From: Agromyces rhizosphaerae
GTDB lineage: Bacteria > Actinomycetota > Actinomycetes > Actinomycetales > Microbacteriaceae
Assembly: GCF_027925245.1 (NCBI RefSeq)
Contig: NZ_BSDP01000001.1
Coordinates: 1,054,001-1,118,000, forward strand
DNA length: 64,000 nt
Direction of reading: 5' to 3'
In this document: in pieces, positions 24,411-32,761 of the stretch
Layout of the letters: each line of letters opens with the position of its first letter
Position numbering within the stretch: position 1 is the first letter of the stretch
Position numbers and translations under genes: made by a program
The notes under the pieces: model-generated
Told to the model about the DNA's origin: nothing
The model's database searches: none
The model's input: only the letters and a program-made list of their open reading frames with translations

Positions 24411-24483
24411 CAGGGCGGACAGGACTCGAACCTGCAACCTGCGGTTTTGGAGACCGCTGCTCTACCAATTGAGCCACCGCCCT
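24411..24483 (-). tRNA. tRNA-Trp (anticodon CCA)
   Basis: On the minus strand the 73-nt cloverleaf starts AGGGCGG, pairs with CCGCCCT at the 3' end and has discriminator G. The D-arm is GCTCAATTGGTAGAGC, the anticodon stem-loop is GCGGTCTCCAAAACCGC with CCA, and the T-arm is GCAGGTTCGAGTCCTGT. The 3' CCA is not encoded. tRNA-Trp upstream of secE is the usual actinobacterial order. Confidence 0.97.
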
Positions 24484-24661
24484 TCGACCGCGCACATCGC
24501 GGCCGACGGTGTCATGAACGTGCGGCTTCCTCGTGCCCGTCAGTCGTGGGATTCGCCCCGGTTGCGGGCACGGAGAAGCTTGGCTGCGTTCACAACCTCA
24601 GACAGTCTAGGTGATGCCGCGCGGCCAGTCCAACCGAGCCATGCTCAGCCCCCGGGCCCGC

Positions 24662-25600
24662 TCAGCCCCAGGTCTGGCCGGAGCGCGCGGCGATGCGCTT
24701 CAGCAGCGCGGGGCGCGCCAGCACCCACGCCGCGACCATCACGACGACCGAGAGCGCGAAGACCACGAGCCCGAGCCAGGTCTCGGTGTCGCGGGCCAGG
24801 TACATGTGGTCGAGGTTGCGCAGGATGCCGGTGGCGAGCACCAGCGTGACGTGCACCGCCGTGAAGACCAGGAAGTACAGCATGACCGGGTAGTGCACGG
24901 CTCGGGCGAGCCGCTCGGGGAAGGCGCGGTTCAGCCCTGACGCCTGCTGCGGCCAGACCGACGAGAGCCGCAGCCCCGTGACGAACGCGAGCGGCGCGGC
25001 GATGAACACGGTCGCGAAGTACGACAGCAGCTGCAGCCCGTTGTACGTCGCCCAGCCGTCGTGCACGGGCCAGTCGAGCGAGGCGTACTGGATGCCGGCC
25101 GAGATCGCGTTCGGCACGATGTCCCAGCTCGTGGGCACGATCCGCATCCACGCGCCGGTCGCGAACAGCAGCACGACGTACAGCACGCCGTTCAGCATCC
25201 ACAGCGCGTCGACCCAGAGGTGCAGCCAGAGGTCGATGCCGATGCGCCGCGGCGCGCCCTTCGTGCGGATGCCCCGGGTGTTGTCGCGCCTCCAGAAGAC
25301 CTTCGGGCGCTGCTTCGCCCGCAGCACGAGCCCGGTCTTCACGAGCAGCACGAGGAAGAACGCGTTCAGGAAGTGCTGCCAGGCGAGCCAGGCGGGAATG
25401 CCGACGGGCGCGCCCTCCGGCAGCGCCGACGTGCCGGGGTAGGCGGCGATGAACTCCTCGATCGCCGGCAGGGTGCGCAGCCAGCGCGCGACGAGCACGA
25501 CGACGACCAGCGCCGCGAGCGCGACGAGCGACCACAGCAGCACCGCGCGCCATCGGGGGCGGCGGCTGCCCGTGGCATCCGGTGTCGTCTTCTGTTGCAT
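24662..25600 (-). CDS. Cytochrome b561/b6-type integral membrane protein
   Basis: The 312-residue protein has about five to six membrane helices: one near residues 16-35, then around 70-90, 125-150, 180-205, 235-260 and 270-290. Candidate haem-ligand histidines lie in WLAWQHFLNAFFL, IDLWLHLWVDALWML, AVHYPVMLYFLVFTAVHVTLVLATG. This matches the prokaryotic cytochrome b561 or thiosulfate-reductase/hydrogenase b-subunit family. No catalytic partner is adjacent, so its electron donor is unknown. ATG 25600 lacks a clear ribosome site, with a weak CAGAAT upstream suggesting a short or absent leader. Confidence 0.8.
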   Translation of the reverse strand: MQQKTTPDATGSRRPRWRAVLLWSLVALAALVVVVLVARWLRTLPAIEEFIAAYPGTSALPEGAPVGIPAWLAWQHFLNAFFLVLLVKTGLVLRAKQRPKVFWRRDNTRGIRTKGAPRRIGIDLWLHLWVDALWMLNGVLYVVLLFATGAWMRIVPTSWDIVPNAISAGIQYASLDWPVHDGWATYNGLQLLSYFATVFIAAPLAFVTGLRLSSVWPQQASGLNRAFPERLARAVHYPVMLYFLVFTAVHVTLVLATGILRNLDHMYLARDTETWLGLVVFALSVVVMVAAWVLARPALLKRIAARSGQTWG

Positions 25601-25711
25601 CGAGTGTCCATTCTGGCAACCGCGGCACGCTCCGGCGAACCGTCCGGACGCCGCGCGCGATCGGGACGTGCCGACCTGCCCGCGGCATGCGCTCCTCGGT
25701 AGGCTGGTGGG

Positions 25712-26938
25712 GTGACTGCGCAGCACCGTCTCTCCGCCAGAATCGCCGCCATCGCCGAGTCCGCGACCCTGAAGGTCGACGCGAAGGCGAAGGCCCTCAA
25801 GGCCGAGGGCCGGCCCATCATCTCCTACGCCGCGGGCGAACCCGACTTCGCGACGCCCGAGCACATCGTCGAGGCCGCGCTCGAGGCCGTGCGCGACCCG
25901 CGCAACCACCGCTACACGCCCGCGGCCGGCCTGCCCGACCTGCGCGAGGCGGTCGCCGCGAAGACGCTGCGCGACTCGGGCCTCGAGGTCGCGCCGAGCC
26001 AGGTGGTCGTGACCAACGGCGGCAAGCAGGCCGTGTACCAGGCGTTCCAGGTGCTCGTCGACCCGGGCGACGAGGTGCTCGTGCCGACCCCGTACTGGAC
26101 CACCTACCCCGAGGCGATCGGCCTCGCCGGCGGCACCCAGGTCGACGTGTTCGCGGGCGCCGACCAGGGCTACCGGGTCACGGTCGACCAGCTCGAGGCC
26201 GCGCGCACCCCGCGCACCAAGGTGCTGCTCTTCGTCTCCCCCTCGAACCCGACGGGCGCGGTCTACACGGCCGAGCAGACCCGCGAGATCGGCGAGTGGG
26301 CGCTCGAGCACGGCATCTGGGTGATCACCGACGAGATCTACCAGAACCTCACCTACGCCGACATCGACGGCGACCCGGATGCCGCGCCCCCGCGCGCGAC
26401 CTCGATCGTCGAGGCCGTCCCGGCGCTCGCCGACACCACGATCCTGGTCAACGGCGTCGCCAAGACCTACGCGATGACGGGCTGGCGCCTGGGCTGGATG
26501 GTCGGCCCCGCCGACGTCATGAAGGGCGCGGCGAACCTGCAGTCGCACCTGACCTCGAACGTGTCGAACATCTCGCAGCGCGCCGCGATCGCCGCGCTGA
26601 ACGGCCCGCAGGAGCCGGTCGAGCAGATGCGCCGCGCGTTCGACCGCCGTCGCCGCACGATCGTCGCCGAGCTGTCGAAGATCGACGGGGTGACCGTGCC
26701 GGTGCCCGAGGGCGCGTTCTACGTCTACCCCGACGTGACCGGCCTGCTCGGCCGCGAGTGGGCGGGCACCACGCCGACCACGTCGCTCGAGCTCGCCGAC
26801 CTCATGCTCGAGCGGGCCGAGGTCGCCGCCGTGCCCGGCGAGGCGTTCGGCCCGAGCGGCTACCTCCGGCTCAGCTACGCGCTGGGCGACGACGCCCTGC
26901 TCGAGGGCGTGCAGCGCCTGCAGCGCCTGTTCGGGTAG
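25712..26938 (+). CDS. aspC: Class I PLP aminotransferase, aspartate aminotransferase type
   Basis: The 408-residue protein is of the AspAT Ib type: [61 protein letters not shown] and the Schiff-base Lys251 in [16 protein letters not shown]. It moves the amino group between aspartate and 2-oxoglutarate. GTG 25712 follows TAGGCT by six bases with no Shine-Dalgarno, so the mRNA is probably leaderless. The dGTPase gene follows after seven bases. Confidence 0.92.
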   Translation: MTAQHRLSARIAAIAESATLKVDAKAKALKAEGRPIISYAAGEPDFATPEHIVEAALEAVRDPRNHRYTPAAGLPDLREAVAAKTLRDSGLEVAPSQVVVTNGGKQAVYQAFQVLVDPGDEVLVPTPYWTTYPEAIGLAGGTQVDVFAGADQGYRVTVDQLEAARTPRTKVLLFVSPSNPTGAVYTAEQTREIGEWALEHGIWVITDEIYQNLTYADIDGDPDAAPPRATSIVEAVPALADTTILVNGVAKTYAMTGWRLGWMVGPADVMKGAANLQSHLTSNVSNISQRAAIAALNGPQEPVEQMRRAFDRRRRTIVAELSKIDGVTVPVPEGAFYVYPDVTGLLGREWAGTTPTTSLELADLMLERAEVAAVPGEAFGPSGYLRLSYALGDDALLEGVQRLQRLFG

Positions 26939-26945
26939 CGGGCCG

Positions 26946-28457
26946 ATGGCGCGCGCGACCCGCCTCGTGCCGGAGCCGCCGAGCAGCGCCGACGTCGTCG
27001 GCGACCACTCGCAGTTCCGTCTCGACCTCGAGCGCGTGCGCTTCTCGCCGTACTTCTCGCGCCTGTCGGCCGTGACCCAGGTGATCGGACAGCCGGGCGC
27101 GGGTCCGCTCATCCACAACCGGCTGAGCCACTCGATCAAGGTCACCGCCGTGGCGCGCGCGATCGCGGTGACGCTGGTCGACGCGGATGCCCCGACGCAC
27201 GCGTTCGCCCGCGAGCACGGGTGCGACGCGGTGGCCGTGCAGGCCGCGGCGAGCGCGCACGATCTCGGTCACCCGCCGTTCGGGCACCTCGGCGAGCGCG
27301 TGCTCGACCGGCTCGCGCGCGACGCGCTGGGCCTGCCCGACGGGTTCGAGGGCAACGCGCAGACGTACCGGATCCTCGCGACGCTCGACGTGAGCGAGTC
27401 CGCGCCGCTCGGCCTGAACCTCACGGCGGCGGTGCGCAGCGCGGTCGCGAAGTACCCGTGGACCGCCCACCTCGATGCCGCGGCGCTCGGCGACGGCCCG
27501 CTCCCCCGCGGGCTCACGCGCACGCCGCGCGGGCCGCGCGTCGCGAAGTACTCGGCCTACGGGATCGACGCGGCCGACCTGCAGGCCGCCCGCGAGGGGC
27601 ATCCGGCCCTGAAGCAGTCGCTCGAGTGCTCGATCATGGACATCGCCGACGACATCGCCTACTCGATCCACGACGTCGACGACTTCCACCGCGCGGGGCT
27701 CCTCGGCCAGGGCGCGGTCGCGCGCGAGTTCCGCGGCTGGATCGAGGACGGCGTGGCACTGCGGCGCCTCGACGACGAGGCGCTGCGCGGGCGCGCGGCC
27801 CCGGCCGGCAGCGCGCTCGAGGGGCTGCGCCGGAAGCTCCGCCGGGGCGACGACTGGATCGCCGACGACGACGCGTTCCGCGACGCCGTCGGCGTCGTCG
27901 CGGACGACCTGGTCGACGGGCTGCTCGCGAGCCCCTTCGACGGCTCGATCGCCGCCGAGCGCGCACTCTCGTCGTTCACGAACCGCTGGATCGGCCACCT
28001 GCAGGCGTCGGTCGAGCCCGCCCCGGCCGACGTCGTGCGCGCCGGCCCGGTGACACTGGACCGCCGCGCGTGGCACGAGGTGGAGATCCTGAAGTTCGTG
28101 CACCGGCACTTCATCCTCGACCGCTCCGACATCGTGATGTACCAGCGCGGGCTCAGCCGCGTGCTGACCCGCGCGGTCAAGGGGCTCACGGCGTGGATCC
28201 ACGACGAGGACGACCGCGACCGCGTGCCGCAGCGGCTGCGCGAGCTCGTCGAGATCGCGACCGACGGGTACGCGGCGATCCGCATCGACCGGCCCGAGGG
28301 CGTGCCGCTGCCCGAGCCGTCGGCGGTGCGTGCGCTCGGCATCGGCCGCGGGGTGATCGACTACGTCGCCTCGCTCTCCGACGACCAGGCGTTCGCGGTG
28401 TCGGAGGCGATCGACGGGCGGCCCGACCGGCTCTGGGACGTCGGTCACAACCTCTGA
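26946..28457 (+). CDS. dgt: Deoxyguanosinetriphosphate triphosphohydrolase-like protein (HD domain)
   Basis: The 503-residue protein has the dGTPase pattern: HNRLSHSIKVTAVARAI (metal His62), AHDLGHPPFGHLGERVLDRL (His105-Asp106), FEGNAQTYRIL and SIMDIADDIAYSIHDVDDF (metal Asp). The enzyme hydrolyses dNTPs to nucleoside and triphosphate. It is just downstream of the aminotransferase. Its last 13 bases overlap the 3' end of the convergent lysG gene. Confidence 0.93.
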   Translation: MARATRLVPEPPSSADVVGDHSQFRLDLERVRFSPYFSRLSAVTQVIGQPGAGPLIHNRLSHSIKVTAVARAIAVTLVDADAPTHAFAREHGCDAVAVQAAASAHDLGHPPFGHLGERVLDRLARDALGLPDGFEGNAQTYRILATLDVSESAPLGLNLTAAVRSAVAKYPWTAHLDAAALGDGPLPRGLTRTPRGPRVAKYSAYGIDAADLQAAREGHPALKQSLECSIMDIADDIAYSIHDVDDFHRAGLLGQGAVAREFRGWIEDGVALRRLDDEALRGRAAPAGSALEGLRRKLRRGDDWIADDDAFRDAVGVVADDLVDGLLASPFDGSIAAERALSSFTNRWIGHLQASVEPAPADVVRAGPVTLDRRAWHEVEILKFVHRHFILDRSDIVMYQRGLSRVLTRAVKGLTAWIHDEDDRDRVPQRLRELVEIATDGYAAIRIDRPEGVPLPEPSAVRALGIGRGVIDYVASLSDDQAFAVSEAIDGRPDRLWDVGHNL

Positions 28458-29344
28458 GGACGCAGCGCGGTCGCCGCCTCCTGCGCGAGGGCCTCGGCGA
28501 CGGCGTCGAGCAGAGGCGACCCGAGGTTCCACTGCTGCCAGTGCAGCGGCACGTCGACCGGCGGTCCGCCGAGCGGCACCAGGCTGCCGTCGGCGAGCTC
28601 GGCGTCCGACTGGAACCCGGGCAGCAGCCCCCAGCCGAGGCCGAGCTTGACGGCGGCGGCGAAGTCGTTCGAGGCGGGCACGAAGTGCCGGGGCGAGCCG
28701 GCCGCGTCGATGCCGCGGGCGTGCAGGTACTGCGCCTGGAGGTCGTCGCGTCGGTCGAGGTCGACGCGCGGCGCGCGGGCGAGCGCGCTCCCGTCGGCGT
28801 CGACGCTCCAGCGGGCCACGTAGTCGGGCGTCGCCACGGCCCGGTATCGCATGACGCCGAGCGGCCGCACGAGGCATCCGGCCACCGGCTCGGCGCGCGA
28901 GGTGACGGCCCCCATGACGGTGCCCGACTCGAGGAGGCCCGCGGTGAAGTCCTGGTCGTCGCGGTGCAGGTCGAAGACGACCCGGTGACGCCGCTCGACG
29001 CCGGCGAGCGCGGGCAGGAACCAGGTGGCGAGGGAGTCGGCGTTGACGGCGAGCGGCAGCACGGCGGGGCGGTCGGATGCCCCGGGGTCGCCGCCGAACG
29101 CCGCGAGCGCGTCCTGCTCGAGCAGCGCGAGCTGCCGCGCGAGGCGCACCACCACGGCGCCCGCCTCGGTCGCGCGCACGGGCCTGGCGCGCACGACGAG
29201 CACCCGCCCGAGCCGCTGCTCGAGCTGCTTGACGCGCTGCGAGACCGCCGACGGGGTCACCCGGAGCTCGGCCGCGGCGGCCTCGAACGTGCCCGCATCG
29301 ACCACCGCGGCGAGCGTGCGGGCCAGGTCGAGCGGAATCTCCAT
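28445..29344 (-). CDS. lysG: LysR-family regulator of the ArgP/LysG type
   Basis: The 299-residue protein starts with the LysR winged helix (DLARTLAAVVDAGTFEAAAAELRVTPSAVSQRVKQLEQRLGRVLVVR), followed by a two-lobed effector domain. It matches LysG/ArgP, which senses lysine, arginine or histidine and switches on the exporter LysE/ArgO. The gene is divergent from lysE, exactly as in Corynebacterium. On the minus strand TAGCAT, six bases and ATG suggest a leaderless mRNA. It overlaps the end of dgt by 13 bp. Confidence 0.92.
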   Translation of the reverse strand: MEIPLDLARTLAAVVDAGTFEAAAAELRVTPSAVSQRVKQLEQRLGRVLVVRARPVRATEAGAVVVRLARQLALLEQDALAAFGGDPGASDRPAVLPLAVNADSLATWFLPALAGVERRHRVVFDLHRDDQDFTAGLLESGTVMGAVTSRAEPVAGCLVRPLGVMRYRAVATPDYVARWSVDADGSALARAPRVDLDRRDDLQAQYLHARGIDAAGSPRHFVPASNDFAAAVKLGLGWGLLPGFQSDAELADGSLVPLGGPPVDVPLHWQQWNLGSPLLDAVAEALAQEAATALRPQRL

Positions 29345-29364
29345 GAAGCGATGCTAATGGTGCG

Positions 29365-29407
29365 TCAGAATCCTGAGCTGGATTTCATCGCGCGGGGCGC
29401 CTAGCGT
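29365..29407. promoter_or_regulatory. lysG/lysE divergent promoter with a LysR-type dyad
   Basis: TCAGAATCCTGA (29365-29376) has 4-bp inverted arms around AATC and lies between the two genes, a likely LysG site. TAGCGT (29402-29407) stands seven bases before the lysE GTG at 29415. Confidence 0.5.
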
Positions 29408-29414
29408 CGCATCC

Positions 29415-30086
29415 GTGGATCTCACCGTGCTCGCGGCAGGCCTCGGCCTCGGCCTGTCGCTCATCATCGCCATCGGCGCGCAGAACGTGTTCGTGCTGCG
29501 CCAGGGCATCCGGCGCGAGCACGTGCTCGCGGTCGTGGCGATCTGCACGGCGAGCGACGCGGTGCTCATCGCCGCAGGCGTGGGCGGCATGGGCGCGGCG
29601 ATCCAGGCCGTGCCGTGGCTCGTCGAGGTGGCGCGCTGGGCGGGCGCGGTGTTCGTCGCCGGCTACGGGGTGCTCGCGGCGCGGCGCGCGATCCGCGGCA
29701 CCGACGAGGGGCTGGTGGTCGATGCAGCGGGCGACGGCACCCCCGCACCGGCGGTTGGACCCCGGGCATCCGTCACCACCACCGCACCCCGCACCCGCAC
29801 GGCCCTGCTGCCGGTCGTGCTCACCTGCGTCGCGCTCACCTGGCTCAACCCGCACGTCTACCTCGACACGGTCGTGCTGCTGGGCTCGATCGGCGCCACC
29901 TACGGCGACGACCGCTGGACCTTCGCGCTCGGCGCCGCGCTCGGCAGCCTCGCCTGGTTCGCCGCGCTCGGCTACGGCGCGCGCCTGCTCGGCGGCGTGC
30001 TCGCGAGCCCGCGCGCCTGGCGCGTGCTCGACGGCGTCATCTGCGTCATCATGCTCGCGATCGCCGTCTCGCTCGTGCTAGCGTGA
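29415..30086 (+). CDS. lysE: LysE/ArgO-type basic amino acid exporter
   Basis: The 223-residue protein has the LysE pattern: LGLSLIIAIGAQNVFVLRQGIRREHVL at the start, and LLPVVLTCVALTWLNPHVYLDTVVLLGSIG in the middle. It has six hydrophobic segments with a Pro/Thr-rich cytoplasmic loop at ~100-130. It exports lysine and arginine, preventing build-up when peptides are consumed. It is divergent from its regulator lysG. GTG 29415 appears leaderless. Confidence 0.93.
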   Translation: MDLTVLAAGLGLGLSLIIAIGAQNVFVLRQGIRREHVLAVVAICTASDAVLIAAGVGGMGAAIQAVPWLVEVARWAGAVFVAGYGVLAARRAIRGTDEGLVVDAAGDGTPAPAVGPRASVTTTAPRTRTALLPVVLTCVALTWLNPHVYLDTVVLLGSIGATYGDDRWTFALGAALGSLAWFAALGYGARLLGGVLASPRAWRVLDGVICVIMLAIAVSLVLA

Positions 30087-30093
30087 CCGCATC

Positions 30094-30129
30094 GTGAGCA
30101 CCAACACCTGTCGCTGCTGTCGCCGCTAG
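30094..30129 (+). CDS. Polycysteine leader peptide MSTNTCRCCRR (cysteine attenuator)
   Basis: A GTG-started frame of 11 codons reads MSTNTCRCCRR and stops at TAG (30127-30129). Three of its last six residues are Cys. TAGCGT (30079-30084) precedes the GTG by nine bases with no ribosome site, so it may be leaderless. Short leaderless polycysteine ORFs of this form are known in mycobacteria as cysteine-responsive attenuators: ribosome stalling on Cys codons under cysteine shortage opens downstream genes. The ORF lies between lysE and an oxygenase gene and is followed by two hairpins, which supports that reading. Confidence 0.75.
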   Translation: MSTNTCRCCRR

Positions 30130-30180
30130 GCGGTCGTCTCCCCGACGACCCCAGGGCGCGAATCTCCGCGCCGCCGACCG
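30130..30180 (+). promoter_or_regulatory. Mutually exclusive hairpins downstream of the Cys leader
   Basis: Three bases past the leader stop, GGTCGTC (30132-30138) pairs with GACGACC (30144-30150). A second stem GGCGCG (30155-30160) pairs with CGCGCC (30167-30172). An alternative pairing uses GCGGTCG (30130-30136) with CGACCGC (30174-30180), which would exclude the first stem. A stalled ribosome on the Cys codons would cover the start of the first stem. The remaining 158 bp up to the oxygenase start holds no other gene. Confidence 0.5.
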
Positions 30181-30338
30181 CAGCCCGCTCACGCCGCATC
30201 CGACGCGCCCGCGTCCGTCCAGCGGCATCCGCTCCGGGGTCTCTCCACCCGATCGGATGCCACGGGGCCGACGCAGCAGGATGCCGGGGCCGCATCGACG
30301 GCGCACCCTCTCCCGGCACCCCTGAAAGGACCGTCATC

Positions 30339-31343
30339 ATGACCGGCATCCCCGTACTCGACCTCTCCCTGCTGAACGGCACGCCTGCCCAGCAGGCCGC
30401 GTTCCGCGACGACCTGCGCCGCGCGACCCACGAGGTCGGCTTCTTCTCGCTCGTGGGCCACGGCGTGCCCGTCGGGCTCATCGACCGCGCCTACGAGGTC
30501 GCGCGTGCGTTCTTCGCGCTGCCCGAGTCGCACAAGCTCGCGATCGAGAACGTCGATTCGCCGCACTTCCGCGGCTATACGCGCATGGGCGGCGAGCGCA
30601 CGCAGGGCCGCGTCGACATCCGCGAGCAGATCGACATCGGCGCCGAGCGCCCCGCCGTGCCCGCGGGCGACGACGTGCCCGACTACTGGACCCTGCAGGG
30701 CCCGAACCTCTGGCCCGGGGCGCTGCCCGAGCTGCGCGAGGTCGCCGAGGAGTGGATCGCGCGCCTCGACGAGGTGGGCACGCGCCTGCTGCGCGCCTGG
30801 GCCGAGGCGCTGGGGGCGCCCGCCGACACCTTCGACGCCGCGTTCACGCCGTCGACGCCGTACCTGAAGATCGTGCGCTACCCCGGCGTCGAGGCCGAGC
30901 AGCCCGCGCAGGGCGTGGGCGCGCACAAGGACCTCGGCGTGCTCACGCTGCTCTCGGTGGAGGACGGCAAGGCGGGCCTCCAGGTCGAGAAGGACGGCGA
31001 GTGGATCGACGTGACCCCGCCGCCCGGCGCGTTCGTGGTGAACATCGGCGAGCTGCTCGAGATCGCGACCGACGGCTACCTCAAGGCCACGCTGCACCGG
31101 GTGGTCTCACCCGAGCCCGGCACCGAGCGCATCTCGATCCCGTACTTCCACGGGCCCTCGCTCGACGCGCGCATCCCCTCGATCGCGCTGCCCCCGGCGC
31201 TCGCCGCCGAGGCCGCGGGCGCGACCGACGACCCGGCGAACCCGCTGCACGCGGTGTTCGGCGAGAACTGGCTGAAGAGCCGGCTGCGTGCGCACCCGAA
31301 CGTGGTCGAGGCGCAGCATCCGCACCTGCTCGTGGGGGCCTAG
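30339..31343 (+). CDS. 2-oxoglutarate/Fe(II) dioxygenase, isopenicillin-N-synthase family
   Basis: The 334-residue protein has the DIOX_N domain (IPVLDLSLL, then THEVGFFSLVGHGV) and the 2OG-FeII oxygenase core. The metal ligands are His196, Asp198 (GAHKDLGVLTLL) and His253 (LKATLHRVVSP); Arg264 and Ser266 (ERISIPYF) bind 2-oxoglutarate. ATG 30339 is preceded by AAAGGA. The substrate is unknown. The upstream polycysteine leader suggests it is induced by cysteine shortage, so a role in sulfur salvage from an organosulfur compound is a fair inference, not shown directly. Confidence 0.88.
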   Translation: MTGIPVLDLSLLNGTPAQQAAFRDDLRRATHEVGFFSLVGHGVPVGLIDRAYEVARAFFALPESHKLAIENVDSPHFRGYTRMGGERTQGRVDIREQIDIGAERPAVPAGDDVPDYWTLQGPNLWPGALPELREVAEEWIARLDEVGTRLLRAWAEALGAPADTFDAAFTPSTPYLKIVRYPGVEAEQPAQGVGAHKDLGVLTLLSVEDGKAGLQVEKDGEWIDVTPPPGAFVVNIGELLEIATDGYLKATLHRVVSPEPGTERISIPYFHGPSLDARIPSIALPPALAAEAAGATDDPANPLHAVFGENWLKSRLRAHPNVVEAQHPHLLVGA

Positions 31344-31348
31344 CTGCA

Positions 31349-31367
31349 CCGACCCCGCCCGGGTCGG
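31349..31367. terminator. Short hairpin between convergent genes
   Basis: Arms CCGACCC (31349-31355) and GGGTCGG (31361-31367) enclose CGCCC, just past the oxygenase stop and before the convergent small gene. Confidence 0.55.
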
Positions 31368-31391
31368 ATGCCGCGGGGCCTCCGGGTGCGC

Positions 31392-31673
31392 TCAGGGCGC
31401 GGCGACCTGCCGCGCCGGGGGCGCACCCGCTCCCGGCTGAACCGGAACCGGCGCGGTGCTGCCCCGGCGGATCTGCCGCAGCTGCTCCTTGGCGCCGTGC
31501 TCGACGAGCACCGGCACGTACTCGCGGATCGGGTTGCCCTCCATCCCGTCGTGCACGTGGTGCACCACGTCGGAAACGACCCCGCGGGGCAGTTCGGTGA
31601 ACCTCTCGGAGAGGCGGTCGACGACCTGTTCGACCTCGGCGTGCTCGTCACGGTTGCGCTCGATGGCTGCCAT
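31392..31673 (-). CDS. Small protein with a three-helix-bundle dimerisation domain
   Basis: The 93-residue protein starts MAAIERNRDEHAEVEQVVDRLSERFTELPRGVVSDVVHHVHD and continues GMEGNPIREYVPVLVEHGAKEQL. This matches a small actinobacterial family annotated as a three-helix bundle dimerisation domain. The last 25 residues are Pro/Ala-rich and probably unstructured. Related proteins occur alone or beside regulators; no role is established. ATG 31673 has no ribosome site. Confidence 0.7.
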   Translation of the reverse strand: MAAIERNRDEHAEVEQVVDRLSERFTELPRGVVSDVVHHVHDGMEGNPIREYVPVLVEHGAKEQLRQIRRGSTAPVPVQPGAGAPPARQVAAP

Positions 31674-31840
31674 GGGGGCGATGCTGCCCGGGTCAGGTGT
31701 GTATCGGCTGTGAGTCGGCGATGGGTCGCCGATGGGTTGCCGGCACCGGCAGGAGGAGCGGGCATCCCCCGATCGGTGGATGCCGGAAATCCGGCGTCCG
31801 GGCGCTACCGGGCGGCATCCGTCGCTGCCACCTTGGAAGC

Positions 31841-32761
31841 ATGAACGAGACGGATGCCGCGATGAGCGGCCGAGACGCGGAGGCGGCGCTCTACGTGCGC
31901 GGCCTCACCAAGCACTACGGGTCCGTCGCCGCGGTCGACGACATCACGTTCGAGATCGCACGCGGCGAGACCTTCGCACTGCTCGGGCCGAACGGCGCGG
32001 GCAAGTCCACCACCATCGAGATCCTCGAGGGATACCGCAAGCGCTCCGGCGGCGAGGCATCCGTCCTGGGCGTCGACCCGGCCCACGGCAAGCTCGACTG
32101 GAAGGCCCGGCTCGGCATCGTGCTGCAGTCGACCGGCGAGCAGGGCGCCTTCACCGTGCGCGAGCAGCTCGCCCACTTCGCCGGGTTCTACCCGAACCCG
32201 CGCGACGTCGACGAGGTGATCGCCGCGGTCGGGCTCGAGCACAAGGCCAAGACGCGCATCGCGAAGCTCTCCGGCGGTCAGCGCCGGCGCGTCGACGTGG
32301 CGCTCGGCATCGTGGGCCGACCGGAACTGCTGTTCCTCGACGAGCCGACCACGGGCTTCGACCCGCAGGCCCGGCGCGACTTCTGGACGCTCATCCGCGA
32401 CCTGAAGCGCGAGGGCACGACCATCCTGCTCACCACGCACTACCTCGACGAGGCGGCGCAGCTCAGCGACCGCGCCGGCGTGATCGCCGGCGGCAAGCTG
32501 GTCGACATCGGCGCGATCGACGAGATCGGCGGCGCCGAGGCGCGCGTGCCGATCGTGCGCTGGCGCGAGGCCGACGGCACGCCCCGCGAGGAGCGCACCG
32601 ACCGCCCCGGCACGCTGGTCGCCGCGATCGTCGAGCGCATCGGGCGCGAGCCCGCGGGCCTCGAGATCGTGCGCCCGAGCCTGGAGGACATCTACCTGGA
32701 GCTCGTCGGCGAGGCCGCCGAGCTGTCGCACCAGCAGCAGACCGAGGAGGTCGCATCATGA
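31841..32761 (+). CDS. ABC transporter ATP-binding protein (drug/antibiotic exporter type)
   Basis: The 306-residue ATPase belongs to the CcmA/DrrA group: LYVRGLTKHYGSVAAVDDITFEI, Walker A GPNGAGKS, QSTGEQGAFTVREQLAHFAGFYPNP, signature LSGGQRRRVDVALGI, Walker B LLFLDEPTTGFDP and switch TTHYLDEA, with a C-terminal extension. With the next gene it forms an ABC-2 exporter. The operon continues into a histidine kinase and response regulator, a layout usual for systems that sense membrane-active compounds. ATG 31841 has only a close GGAA; NANNNT-type CACCTT six bases upstream hints at a leaderless start. Confidence 0.88.
   Translation: MNETDAAMSGRDAEAALYVRGLTKHYGSVAAVDDITFEIARGETFALLGPNGAGKSTTIEILEGYRKRSGGEASVLGVDPAHGKLDWKARLGIVLQSTGEQGAFTVREQLAHFAGFYPNPRDVDEVIAAVGLEHKAKTRIAKLSGGQRRRVDVALGIVGRPELLFLDEPTTGFDPQARRDFWTLIRDLKREGTTILLTTHYLDEAAQLSDRAGVIAGGKLVDIGAIDEIGGAEARVPIVRWREADGTPREERTDRPGTLVAAIVERIGREPAGLEIVRPSLEDIYLELVGEAAELSHQQQTEEVAS

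Noticed and set aside
24484..24661. Possible additional RNA gene upstream of tRNA-Trp
   Set aside because: No second cloverleaf or conserved RNA fold was seen. A 7-bp stem with a long loop there is probably chance; the region is better read as the tRNA/secE promoter.
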